Below, piece by piece: positions 45,871 to 56,654 of a stretch of 64,000 nucleotides of DNA. The translations under genes were made by a program, and so were the position numbers. The notes below the pieces were generated by a model. That model saw nothing but the letters and a program-made list of their open reading frames with translations, did not search any database and was not told the DNA's origin. Each line of letters opens with the position of its first letter. Within the stretch, counting starts at the first letter, position 1. This stretch comes from Bolinopsis microptera (Eukaryota; Ctenophora; Tentaculata; Lobata; Bolinopsidae): the NCBI RefSeq assembly GCF_026151205.1, contig NC_087076.1, positions 14,555,675 through 14,619,674 of the forward strand, given 5' to 3'.

Positions 45871-48800
45871 CTAATATCTTGATCTTTTCCGTTCCCCTGA
45901 TCTGGATCTACGTCGGTCTCTTGACCGAGGTCGTCGTCTTCTGTCTCTAGATCTGTCTCTGCGTGACCTGTCACGTGATCTGTCGCGCGAAGATCTGCGT
46001 GTTCTCTCACGCGACCTGTCGCGAGATCTGCGAGAATGGTCACGTTTGCGTGATCGCGAACGAGATCTTCTGTCCCTTGACTGTTTTTCCACTTCCTTTG
46101 GTTTCGCCTCACTGGAATCATCGGGTTGGTCGGTTTGGGAAGCACCCAGACCATCAGTATTTTCGTCGACTCTTTTACCCCCATCAGGATCTCCAGCCCC
46201 TACTGCTGCAGGATTATCTTTGAATACTTCATTATCTGCTGCCTCATCCTCCTTACTCCCTTCCTCTGATTTATCATTGCTCTCCGCGGCATCAGGATTT
46301 CCTTCCTCTTTTGTGCTTTCCTCGTTTTTGTTTTCACCGTCTCCATCTTTTCGTACCTCCTCTTCGTCCCTTGATTTCCTTTTCTCCTCTTTAGATGATC
46401 GTCTAGATCTATCACGGCCCTTGCTCCTATCCCTACTCCTATGACTCTTGCTCTTGCTCCTATCTCTACTCCCGCTACGGTTTCTGCGATCTCTACCCTT
46501 TTCTGATTTGTCTTCACTCCGCCTCCGGTCTCTTCTATCGCTACTGCTTTGTTTTCTATCCCGTTCTTCATCGTTCCTTGTGAATTTCTGATACCTTTCG
46601 GCGTCCCTGAAATATTTTATGACTCTAGTTTTCAGCCTAAGCTATACTATATTATTATTGCTATTACGACAGCTTACAGTTACACTTCTGAAACATTTGA
46701 AAACTATACATGAATGACATAAATTATGAAGAGAAATGTAGCCAACCTGCGAGAACGCTCTTTTTCAATAGATGCTCTGGTGCTTTCAGGATTACTACTC
46801 CGCCTGGAGTCACCATCATTTTCTCTACCTCGACCTTCACTTCTACCTCGTGCTTCATCTCTAGCTCGAGTTTCATCTCGCCCTTTAGCTTCTTCTCTTT
46901 CTTTTCTCTCTTTTCTGACAAAATAATGCTAGTAAATTCTTTATGTCAGCTAGACTACCTGAAGACACCTAATCTTTTTTACGAATTTTTAAATTTGATT
47001 TCCAGTATCTTCAGCCTATTCAATCCAATATAATACAATATAATTATACAAATTTGTATATAAACTTATCAATTTAACTTGAATATAACTTGAATATAAC
47101 TTACTCTCTAGCAGCAATTTCTGCAAGTCTCTTCTCCTCTTTTTCTTTCTCCAGCTTCTCCTTCTCCTCCTAAATTACATCAAGTTAACATGTTAAGTAG
47201 ACGGAGCAGCACTAAATGAAATGTGTGAGAAAATGAGGAAACCTGTAACTGTAAGATAAGACCTCCCAATGTGCACTGACACCCCACCGTTCGGGAGATT
47301 ATTTAGCTGGCATCTCGTCCTGAATGTTATGAGAAAATAAATCATCACTCGTAGTGGCAGAGGTAAGAATGAGGTGGTTGGTGATACTAGAAGTGAGTGG
47401 CACTAGTATGTTGAGGTGGTAAAAACACCAATATTGAAACCTGTTGGCGGTCCTTCTTACTGCACACGGTGTTCCAGTTCACAAACCTTCCTGACGCTGT
47501 TAGCAAAACAATCTAGAAAATTGATTCAGTAGATCTGATATTTTACACTGTTTCCTTCAAAATCGGTACATGAAAGATCGGTCCAATTCTTGGTTACGAT
47601 TGAAGCCTAATATGCCACTAACCTGAACCGTCAAAGTTCCTTGTTATAACAACTCAAACTTTACTATTTTTTCAGGGTGTGGCCCGGGCCGGGCCGGTTA
47701 CTTAACTACTAAATATAAAAGTTAGTTCAAAAGACAAGTACAGGCTAATTGCAAGTGCCATGCTATCATATTAAGGCTAGTAAAGATCACACTGAACTGA
47801 TTCAAAGACAGACATATTAATATTCTTATTTTCGAGGCTGCCTTTGTCCTTAGATTTATCTTCGATCCAAACCATAAAATACTTGGATTTTAAGGCGGCA
47901 GTTTCGGTGTTCGCAAAGGCAACCTCGTTTGTGTACCTCTTAGCATTCCAGATATGTTTGAAACTGGCGGTTGACTGGGCTCTTATATTCCTACCAGAAA
48001 ATTTCAAATTAATTCAATTACTTTACAGTTAAAAATGTTACATCGCAGCTTCAACTACCCAACAAATAATGCCTTAAAAATAAGAAGCAAAACTTAAATC
48101 GGTCAAGATAACCCGCTTTAACCTCTTGAGCACATAATCATAAACAATAGTAGTACCGAAGCCCCTAGCAACTTAAACCAGCATCACGATTTTCACAGTC
48201 AAATCTACCAGCATGAATATGACTTTTGAATTAAAAGTTTCAGTATCACAATCGAAAATACATCCCCCGTGAACTACGAAAAGGAATAAATGAAAACTAA
48301 CCTTGAGCTCTTTGATAGCATCCCGAATGAGAGCGTATCCTACGTGCTGTTTTCCAGACAAGTGGGCGTCCACCCGGGTCTGAGTGTCGTTCACCACAAG
48401 AAATGCCCCGCACACTGGACATACCTCCATGTGCTTCATCTCGTTTATAAATGGAACATTCTGCTTCACCTGAGGTAGTATTTGTTTACTTCTAAAGTTA
48501 TTGATACAAGTGAATGCAAACGCCAGCGATGATATCTGCGTTACGTGAAAGTTATGTGAAAGTTCAGGATCGCTTACCAAGAATACTTTCTTTTGGGGAT
48601 CCTCGGTTCTGGTCGCTTTGAGGGTCTCTCTTTCTTGTCTCATTGTCTCTACTTGTTTCATCATCTCCTGTGCTTCATCAACATTTCCCACCGAACCTGC
48701 CTCAGCCATCTGAAAGATTTGCATCTTGAGCATCTTTCCTTAAAATAATCACGGTACGGTTATTGACAACCAGCATTATAATTATTCCCGTTCAAGACTC

Positions 48801-50714
48801 AGTCAGATAATAAGATAATATTAATGGAGTCGGATGTAAAGTAAACAAGTCTATGTCTACCTTCTCGAGCATTTCGTCTATTTCTTTGTTGAGTGTCTCC
48901 AAACGATTATTGCGTGTCTCATCGGCCTTTTGCTGTTCCTGGAAAGAATCATTACTAATAAAGACAACACTTTATTAAAAAAGGAATCAATTATCAAATG
49001 AGAATTGATCTTACGATCATATGCTTTACTTCGTTCACGATATAATAATTAAATGGCGTAATACAATCCGCGCGAAAAATTTCTCTGTTTTACAGTAGCG
49101 GGTGAGCCACATTGGCTTTCATCAATTTAAAATTAGCAGCGCGTTACGTTTGTTCCACAATGAAAAGCCTTTTCTCTTTCGGATTTCACGTGATTTGTTC
49201 TCGGGCCAACTTGAATTCACCCTGTATTGTCCAGAGCAAATAACCATTTAAAACTTGTGAAATATGTTGCACTCGTGACTCACCGCTTTCATGTATCTTT
49301 CATCGTGTTCCAACCGCTCATGTTGCCGTTTTATCTTCCGTTCCATATCATCCACTATACTTTCCAGAAAGCGGAGAAATGAGTCCTCGTATCCCATCGT
49401 CTTCCAGCGTTGACTCGTTGTGTACCTGTGATGTACGAATAAATGTAGCTGTCATTAAGAAATTAGGTAAACTTTAAAGACCGATTTTTGGAGCAGCCTT
49501 TTTTCTATTGGGATTTATCAACCTATTGTAAACCTCATTGAGATGCTGATGATAGATAGAAACATTATACCTTTAATGTTAGTTGAGCACTTTTCTTGGT
49601 TCCCTAGAAAAGTGCTCAACTGACAGGCAAGAGCATTATATTTCAAACAAGTGAAACACTCGAAATAAGTTGACAGATGGATCATCTCATGGAGTAGATT
49701 ATATTTCCATCTGTTGGGAGACTGAGAAGGCATAGAATGAACTTATTTTCAGTTTTCTGAAAGGACCTTAATATTAGGAATTTAAGTACAAATTATTTTT
49801 TGTGAGCTGAATGGAATCAGAGATATAGCAAAGTGCAACAAGTGTTTGGATGATTTGTATCGGTACAGATTACCGCATCAAGGTTTCAATTTATTAATCA
49901 TACAATACAAAGATTAGTACATTTTAGCTTATGATTAATATTATATTTTTACCTATAGTTTACCTAGATTTTGTGTGTGTGCTCCTGTTTAATGATATTA
50001 AAGTATTAAGACTATTCTGAATAGTCAACAAAATAATTGCTTAACGATTCGTCTGACCAATGGGCACCTATTTCAAGTGTTTCACTTGCTTAAAATACCT
50101 CTAGAATATTACACACAATTATTAGAAGAGTTCAAACACTCAATCACTGTCTGAGTGCAGTAACATGAAACTGGTTATAAGATTTGACAAGTACAGGATT
50201 GTACAAAATATAAAGCAAAGAATAAAATACGTACGTTTCACGAATCTTGACATCGTGTGTAGCGAATTTGCATGGTCCAAGATCAGCCTTCGTATTTGTG
50301 AATAAATCGTGTGGGCAGAACTTAACGAGGAAATACTTGCAAACCTGCAAAGGAGTGTGATCAATGATCATGTATTTCAGCATGTATTTTATAATCAATG
50401 TATTGTTAATTAAAATTAGTAACTCCATGCATAACTTTATTATTGGCTCGTTGGCAAGACGTTAAGTTACGGAGCAATATGATACTCTTTTTGCTTTAAA
50501 TTAATTATATTTTTATTTTCGTCTGCATCAAAAACAAATAATATTCTAAATTCCTGTTTTGTTTAAAAACAACAGATAATGTATTATGTAATTTGCTGGA
50601 GCAACTCACCGATTCATCTGACCAGTGCTCCATCTGTTTCTCTTTTTCTACAAGTGATAGATTCCTATCCCGTCCCATCAGCTCATCCAACATCAATCTC
50701 ATATCAGCCGTCAT
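45871..50714 (-). CDS. LUC7L3: LUC7-like 3 (CROP) splicing factor, U1 snRNP-associated
   Basis: Nine coding exons, all phases consistent, 567 residues: 50714-50610, 50344-50235, 49425-49284, 48938-48861, 48709-48578, 48469-48302, 47169-47105, 46914-46747, 46606-45871. The protein begins MTADMRLMLDELMGRDRNL, as in LUC7L3. Zinc finger 1 (CCCH) is VCKYFLVKFCPHDLF with GPC and ATHD; zinc finger 2 (C2H2) is VCPVCGAFLVVND with HLSGKQH. A coiled coil lies between them. The tail has an Arg/Glu-rich part, an RS block, an acidic stretch and a final RS/RD block ending SGERKRSRY. LUC7 proteins act in the nucleus with U1 snRNP to choose 5' splice sites. The start at 50714 has no in-frame competitor. Confidence 0.95.
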
Positions 50715-51373
50715 CTTGGCTACTCTCCTAACTTAATTTGGTTAATTGAGCGTTTAATCTACCAATTATTTCTTCGAATATAACAAAAATTTTTCATTGA
50801 ATTAATGAATTATACATATTTGGGCAGACAGTCTTTGAATTAACGTAGATTGTTCTTACTTCTTATCCAACTTTTGTAGCTCTAGAAAAAACACACAAAT
50901 AAAATGTCACCAAAAATAAATTTCCGTGACTTTCAGCGGTGCTTTTCATCACAAAATACAAATAACAAAGTTTGTTAACACGCCTCGAGGGAGTGAGTGT
51001 ACAACCCCTGCAATGCACACCATGTTTTATGCTGAAAATAATCAAATAATAATATCCCAAAACTTTTAACAGGCTATTTTTTAGTCCCCAGGTTGAAATC
51101 AGATCACATTATTTATCTTCCAATAGTACGTCAAAAGATTTTGTTCAAGCCACAAAACTTATGAGTTCCCTGACTAGAAAACTTCGAAGCAAGATCTCAC
51201 TGAAGGATCAGAATAAAAAATAGATGTTACTTTTTAGCGATTATTACTTGTGGCCCGAAAATTCCAAAAGTTTTGGTGTTTAAAACCAGCAAAAAACATG
51301 ATATGTACACAAGACAACAATGGAAGCCACAGGTCCAAAGTGGAAAAATCTGATTCCAAGAGCAGTCGAAAGA
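50715..51373. other. Spacer between LUC7L3 and eIF1
   Basis: Contains the presumed 5' untranslated region and promoter of LUC7L3 and the 3' untranslated region of the eIF1 gene, about 660 bp in all. No other gene is supported. Confidence 0.5.
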
Positions 51374-51715
51374 TTAGAATCCGTGAACTTTTATCTGTTC
51401 GGAAGAAGCGAGTCCAATTTGTTGGAGGAATAGTTTCATTTTCTTCCTCTGATCTCCCTGAAGCTGTAACACCTCCCCATATTCAGCGTGCTCCACGACT
51501 GTTCCGTTACAATGGAACTCTTTCTTCACCACCTTTATAATTCTCTTCAAGTCATAATTCTGGGAAATTCCCTGGATAGTTGTCAGACTCTTTCGTCCGT
51601 TTCTCTGCTGGATTCTGATGTGGATGTCCTCTTTCTGGGCGGTCTCTTCCTGCTCATCTCCGACATCAGCGAAGGGATCCTTTTTCTCCAAGTTGGTTAT
51701 TCCAGAGTCAGCCAT
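51374..51715 (-). CDS. EIF1: Eukaryotic translation initiation factor 1 (SUI1)
   Basis: Complete 113-residue ORF in one exon, the usual length for eIF1. Landmarks are DPFADV near the N terminus, IHIRIQQRNGRKSLTT, the core CNGTVVEH and EYGEVLQLQGDQR, and the C-terminal KVHGF shared across eukaryotes. eIF1 binds the 40S subunit near the P site and enforces start-codon selection in the 43S/48S complex. It lies between LUC7L3 and PPT1 on the same strand. The start context at 51715 (GGCAACATGGCTG) is good. Confidence 0.97.
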   Translation of the reverse strand: MADSGITNLEKKDPFADVGDEQEETAQKEDIHIRIQQRNGRKSLTTIQGISQNYDLKRIIKVVKKEFHCNGTVVEHAEYGEVLQLQGDQRKKMKLFLQQIGLASSEQIKVHGF

Positions 51716-51774
51716 GTTGCCGGTGTAGAGCTTGTAGCAGAAGTTGCTTTTTAAACTGTCCCTCCCTATAATAG

Positions 51775-52470
51775 ATAATGGGTTAGTTCAAAATACATAT
51801 CGATTGGGAGCTTATAATAAACAAGTTTCATTTTGGTAGCAAAATTATGTTGACAGGAGATTTTATAATCAAACTTTGTAGTGAAATTCGAACGTTAGAT
51901 TATTAAACTTATATCACTAAGTAATATAAAAATCACACTACAAGGGAGTGATTCCATCGAATAAAACGCATATTATCGCATAGAAGTACTGACACTATGA
52001 CTGTAGTTATTGCAACAACAATGGATGTTTGAAGAATTGATAAACAATTAACAATAAAAGACACCATAAACAATTGAAATGGTAAAATTGTACATGACAG
52101 TTAAAATTATGATTACAAAAATTAAAACAAAAACAACAAAATCATCTGACATCTTATTAAAAAACAAATGTAAACACTAAATAGGATGCAACAAATTTGG
52201 AGAAAGTTTCAAGTTTAAGATTCAGCTACCAATTTTGACAAAGACTCCTTGCTTTTATTTACCTGTTTTGTTATTTAGTCAAGCCAAACCTACAGAATTA
52301 AAATCTAATAGTCTAATTGCTGACAAAATCTGTGAGCTAAGTCTTTTCTTATTTGTAGCATCCATCATAAGGTATTTCAGCGTAGAATGCTAAAATTGAA
52401 ATCATATCGAAAAATATATAAAACAAACAGTATCAAAGTTCATGTTTTTGTAAACTTTTCCTCACATTTC
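51775..52470. other. Spacer between eIF1 and PPT1
   Basis: AT-rich; includes the presumed 3' untranslated region of the thioesterase gene and the promoter or 5' region of eIF1. No other gene seen. Confidence 0.5.
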
Positions 52471-52473
52471 AGG

Positions 52474-53352
52474 CTATACTTTAAGACGGGGAATGATTTC
52501 ATCACTCCAAAATGCTTCAGGAACCCTAAGATGATCTGCTTCAATCTTCAAGAAACTAAGACGACCTTGAGAGTCCATCTCCTTGAGTCCGAGTTTGTCT
52601 TCTTTCCAAAGGTCGCCCTCCTGAAGAGTCATCAGTTCCTTGTCCTGTCCAGGCTTGTAGAAACCAAACCATTCACTCTCTTTTGGGACAACCATTGTGT
52701 CTTTGTTGAACATAACAAAAGTTATGTTAGAAACCCTCATCAAATTTTGCTTGTACTCAAGCTTCACTGTGCCCTCTTGGTTAATTTCGGCGATAAACTT
52801 GCTTTTCTTTTTGTACTCGTCCTCATCAAGAGGGTCGTGCCAGTATTGGGCCTGCACCAAATGGCTTTGGACGTAGTCGGTGTAAGCTCCCAAGTTAAGC
52901 AGTCTATCTACCTCCTTACAGACAAACCAGGACCCTGGGCAGTGAGGGAAACCATAAACTCCTTGGTGCTGTCCTCCAATTGAGATCAGCTGCTTCATTG
53001 GGGGCTGGGGACATCTTTGAGCAAGACCTCGCAAGAACTGCCCTCCCTGAGAAAAACCCATTGCATTGTAACCATCCTGTAAGTTAGGATCTTTTTTGAT
53101 AGTGTTGCACACAAAATCGATCTGTTCATTTGTATCCATGAAAAATCCATTGGTAGTGTCCGAAGCGACTGAGTTTCCAACCATGAGACTAAGAACATAT
53201 GTTTCAAGTTCTTTCTCCAACATTTTCTTGACAGATCCCATACTAAGAGGATTGCAGCAACTGTCTCCCATGCCGTGCCATAGTACAACAGGTGTACAGA
53301 TAACGGTCGGTGGGACCAGAAGAATGAGTCCAACAGCAAGAAATGTAATCAT
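52474..53352 (-). CDS. PPT1: Palmitoyl-protein thioesterase 1
   Basis: 292 residues in a single coding exon, close to the family length. A signal peptide (MITFLAVGLILLVPPTVICT) is followed by the lipase-like start PVVLWHGMGDSCCNPLSMGS. The catalytic triad is visible: Ser101 in GFSQGGQ, Asp218 in NKDTMVVP and His274 in EADHLRV. SEWFGFYKPGQ and LGLKEMD near the C terminus are PPT1 hallmarks. The enzyme removes fatty acids from S-acylated proteins in the lysosome. The sequence before the ATG (CTACATTCAG then GTT) looks like a splice acceptor, so a 5' untranslated exon probably lies upstream, towards or inside the repeat element. Confidence 0.96.
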   Translation of the reverse strand: MITFLAVGLILLVPPTVICTPVVLWHGMGDSCCNPLSMGSVKKMLEKELETYVLSLMVGNSVASDTTNGFFMDTNEQIDFVCNTIKKDPNLQDGYNAMGFSQGGQFLRGLAQRCPQPPMKQLISIGGQHQGVYGFPHCPGSWFVCKEVDRLLNLGAYTDYVQSHLVQAQYWHDPLDEDEYKKKSKFIAEINQEGTVKLEYKQNLMRVSNITFVMFNKDTMVVPKESEWFGFYKPGQDKELMTLQEGDLWKEDKLGLKEMDSQGRLSFLKIEADHLRVPEAFWSDEIIPRLKV

Positions 53353-53504
53353 AACCTGAATGTAGAATTTTATTAGAATATGGAAAGTTTAGATTGATTA
53401 AAGGAACATGTTACATGGGGGGGGGGGGGGGGGTGTCATGTCCGTCTATGTCCGCCTATGTCCTGTCCTTTTTAGATTCTATGAGACAACGGACGTGTTT
53501 TTTG

Positions 53505-53670
53505 GGACATTGGCGGACACGGACGGACATTGGCGGACTCGGACGGACATTGGCGGACTCGGACGGACATTGGCGGACTCGGACGGACATTGGCGGACCC
53601 GGACGGACATTGGCGGACTTGGATAGACATTGGTGGACATTAGCGGACATTGGTGGACATTAGCGGACAA
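53505..53670. repeat. 10/20-bp phased GGAC array
   Basis: GGACATTGGC and GGACTCGGAC alternate, so a GGAC core recurs every 10 bp over about 165 bp, one helical turn of B-DNA. The minus-strand frames here (VRQCPSESANV-type) are products of the repeat. Confidence 0.9.
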
Positions 53671-53679
53671 ACATTTTGA

Positions 53680-54640
53680 GGACTGAAGAGTACTGAAGAG
53701 TACTGAGGAGGATGGCTGAGAAGGATGGCTGAGGAGGATGGCTGAGGAGGATGACTGAGGAGGATGACTGAGGAGGATGACTGAGGAGGATGACTGAGAG
53801 GGAGGAGAAGGATCAGGAAGACCCAGGAGGAGGAGGAGGAGGAGGACCCAGAAGGAGGACCTAGGAGGAGGAGGAGGAGAACTGAGGAGGATGACTCAGG
53901 AGGAGGAGGACTCAGGAGGAGGACTGAGGAGGATGGCTGAGGAGGATGGCTGAGGAGGATGACTGAGAGGGAGGAGGAGGAGGAAGAGGAGGAAGAGGAC
54001 TGAGGAGGAGGAGGAGAAGGACTGAGGAGAGAGGACCAGGAGGAGGAGGACCCAGGAGGAGGAGGACCCAGGAAAAGGCCCCAGGAGGAGGAGGAGGACT
54101 GGGGAGGAGGAGAACTGTTGAGGACTGATGAGGAGGACTGAGGACGAGGAGGAAGAGTAGGAGGAGGACTGAGGAGGGGAGGAGGAAGAGGACTGGGGAG
54201 GATCAGGAAGACCCAGGAGGACCCAGGAGGAGGAGGAGGAGGACCCAGGAGGACCGAGGAGGACTGAGGAGGACCGAGGAGGAGGAATGACGATGACTGA
54301 GAAGGAGGAGGACTGAGGAGTACTGAGGAGGATGGCTGAGGAGGATGGCTGGGAAGGATGGCTGAGGAGGATGACTGGGGAGGATGACTGAGAGGGAGGA
54401 GGAGGACTCAGGAGGAGGACTCAGGAGGAGGACTTAGGAGAAATGAGAAGGAGGACTGAGGAGAACTGAGGAGGAGGAGGAGGAGGACTGAATAGGAAGA
54501 GGAGAAGGAGGGGGACTGGGAGAGGACTGGGGAGGAGGAGGACTGATGAGAAGGATGAGGAGGAGGACCCAGGAGGAGGAGGACTGAGGACCGAGGAGGA
54601 AGAGGAGGAGGACGAAGAGGAGGAGGAGGAGGGGGGGGAT
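53680..54640. repeat. Polypurine GGA/GAGGACT array, block 1
   Basis: Almost pure A/G on the plus strand, in variations of GAGGAGGACTGAGGAGGATGACT. It can form triplex (H-DNA). It is interrupted by unique-looking sequence at 54750-55070 before block 2 (55075-56345), which includes a (GAG)n run at 56120-56200. Confidence 0.9.
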
Positions 54641-55074
54641 CATGTTATTTTTTGTCCGTTTTTGTCCGTTTTTGTCCGTTAATTTTTGTCCGTTTTGAAA
54701 ATATAGCTGCCAAACGGACAAAAACGGACAAAAACGGACAAAAATTGTAACTTTTTATTTAAATTTTCTCCACAATTTGTAACAGGCTATCTGCAGAAAT
54801 GGGTAGCCCGGTTAATGACCATGGTCCTTTCTCAAAGTTTTAATCCTCAATTAGGTACAAAGAATAGTCTACACATTTTTTAATAACATAAAAAGGGATG
54901 AAAAGTTTTATTACTGGAGAGTAAAACTTTGTTAAACACAAAGATTCTTGAGCACATTTTGAGTCAGACTCAAATGCGTTTAAAAACATTTCAGTATATA
55001 ACAATAAATTATGTAAACAATAACACCTGTAACACCAACAGTAATTATAAATCGAACAAATTATTGAGAGATGA

Positions 55075-56345
55075 AAGAGAGGAAGAGGAGGAGGGGGACT
55101 GAGGAGGGGGGACTGAGGAGGAAGAGGAGGGGGCTGAGGAGGAGTGAGACTGAGAAGGAGAACTGAGGAGGAGGAATGAATAGGGGGAGGAGGAGGAGAA
55201 GAATGACTCAAGAGGAGGAGGACTGAGGAGGAGGAGGACTAAGGAGAAGGATGAGGACCCAAGAGGAGGAGGACCCAAGAGGAGGAGGACCCAGGAGGAG
55301 GACCCAGGAAAAGGCCCCATGAGGAGGACTGGGGAGGAGGAGGACTGATGAGGACTGATGAGGACTGATAAAGAGGACTAAGGACGAGGAGGAGGAGAAG
55401 GACTGAGGAGTGAGGAGGAGGACTGATGAGGAGAAGGAGGTGTATGAGGAGGATGAGAAGGAGAAAGGAGATAGAGGATGAGGAGAAGGAGGACTGAGGA
55501 GGAGGACTGAAGAGTACTGAGGAGTACTGAGGAGGATGGTTGAGGAGGATGACTGAGAGGGAGGAGGAGGAGGACTCAGGAGAAAGAGGAGGAGGAGGAC
55601 TCAGAAGGAGGAACGAGAAGTAGGAGAACTGAGGAGGAGGAGGAGGACTGAATAGGAGGAGGAGGAGGACTGACGAGAAGGATGAGGAGGAGGACTGAGG
55701 AGGGGGATGAGGACTGAGGAGGAGGAGGAGGACTGAGGAGGACTGAGGAGGATGGCTGAGGAGGATGGCAGAGGAGGATGACTGAGAGGGAGGGGAGAAG
55801 AAGGAGGAGGACTCAGGAGGAGCCAGGAGGACTCAGGAGGAGGACTGAGGAGGACTGAGAAGGAGGAGGACTGAGGAGAACTGAGAAGGATGAGGAGGAG
55901 GACTAAATAGGAGGAGGAGGAGGGGACTGGGGGAGGACTGAGGGGGAGGACCAAAGAGGACTGAGGAGAAGGATGAGGAGGAGGACTGAGGAGGAGGACT
56001 GAGGAGGAAGAGGAGGAGGATGAAGAGGAGGAGGAGGAGGACCCAGGAGGAGGACCCAGGAGGAGGATGAAGAGGAGGAGGAGGAGGACTCAGGAGGATG
56101 ACTGAGGAGGAGGTGGAAGAGGAGGAGGAGGATGAGGAGGAGGAGGAGGAGGAGGAGGAGGAGGAGGAGGAGGAGGAGGAGGAGGAGGAGGAGGAGGAGG
56201 ACTGGGGAGGAGGACTGTTGAGGACTGATGAGGAGGACTGAAGACGAGGAGGAGGAGTAGGAGGAGGACTGAGGAGGGGAGGAGGAAGAGGACCGAGGAA
56301 GATCAAGAAGACCCAGGGGGAGGAGAAAGAGTAGGAGGAGGAAGC
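55075..56345. repeat. Polypurine GGA/GAGGACT array, block 2
   Basis: Second polypurine block, same motif family as block 1, with a long GGA run near 56120-56200. Both blocks end in a GTCCGTTTTT-type array, so block plus array forms a duplicated cassette. Confidence 0.9.
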
Positions 56346-56654
56346 ATCTAAATGTTATTTCCATTTTTGTCCGTTTTTGTCCATTTTTGTCCGCTCTATT
56401 TTTTGTCCGTTTTGAAAATATAGGATACCGAACGGACAAAAAACATGATCCCCCTATAACAGCAAAAATTGAACATTTTATTTAGCAATTTAGGTGTCCA
56501 TTAGTGTCCGCCTATGTCCGCCTATGTTCGTCTATGTCCGCCTATGTCCGTCTATATCCGCCTATGTCCGCCTAGTCCGCCTATGTCCTGTCCTTTTGGA
56601 TTCTATGAGACAAGCGGACATAGACGGACGAGACACCCCCCCCCCCCCCTACAT

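Larger units (their letters stand above)
53417..56649. mobile_element. 3.2-kb poly-G/poly-C-ended repeat element, class unknown
   Basis: Starts with 17 G and ends with 14 C, flanked by TACAT at 53412-53416 and 56650-56654. Just inside, the ends are inverted copies (TGTC, two variable bases, TGTCCGTCTATGTCCGC). A block with CCTTTT and GATTCTATGAGACAA is repeated directly near both ends. The interior is mostly GAGGAGGACTGAGGAGGAT-type polypurine (53680-54640 and 55075-56345) plus arrays with GTCCG or CGGAC every 10 bp (53505-53670, 54650-54745, 56360-56445, 56500-56590). No real ORF exists; long minus frames are Ser/Pro low complexity. Probably a non-autonomous transposon or satellite cassette. 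Confidence 0.6.

Noticed and set aside
46724-46921. 65-residue frame MSEKREKKEKKLKGEMK in LUC7L3
   Set aside because: The exon is read in another phase: splice phases give the Arg/Glu-rich sequence KERKEREEAKGRDETRARD, which matches LUC7L3.
53456-56439. Long Ser/Pro-rich minus-strand frames (PPPQSSSSS) and VRQCP repeats
   Set aside because: They are translations of polypurine and 10-bp repeats; all frames are open because stops are rare in such sequence.
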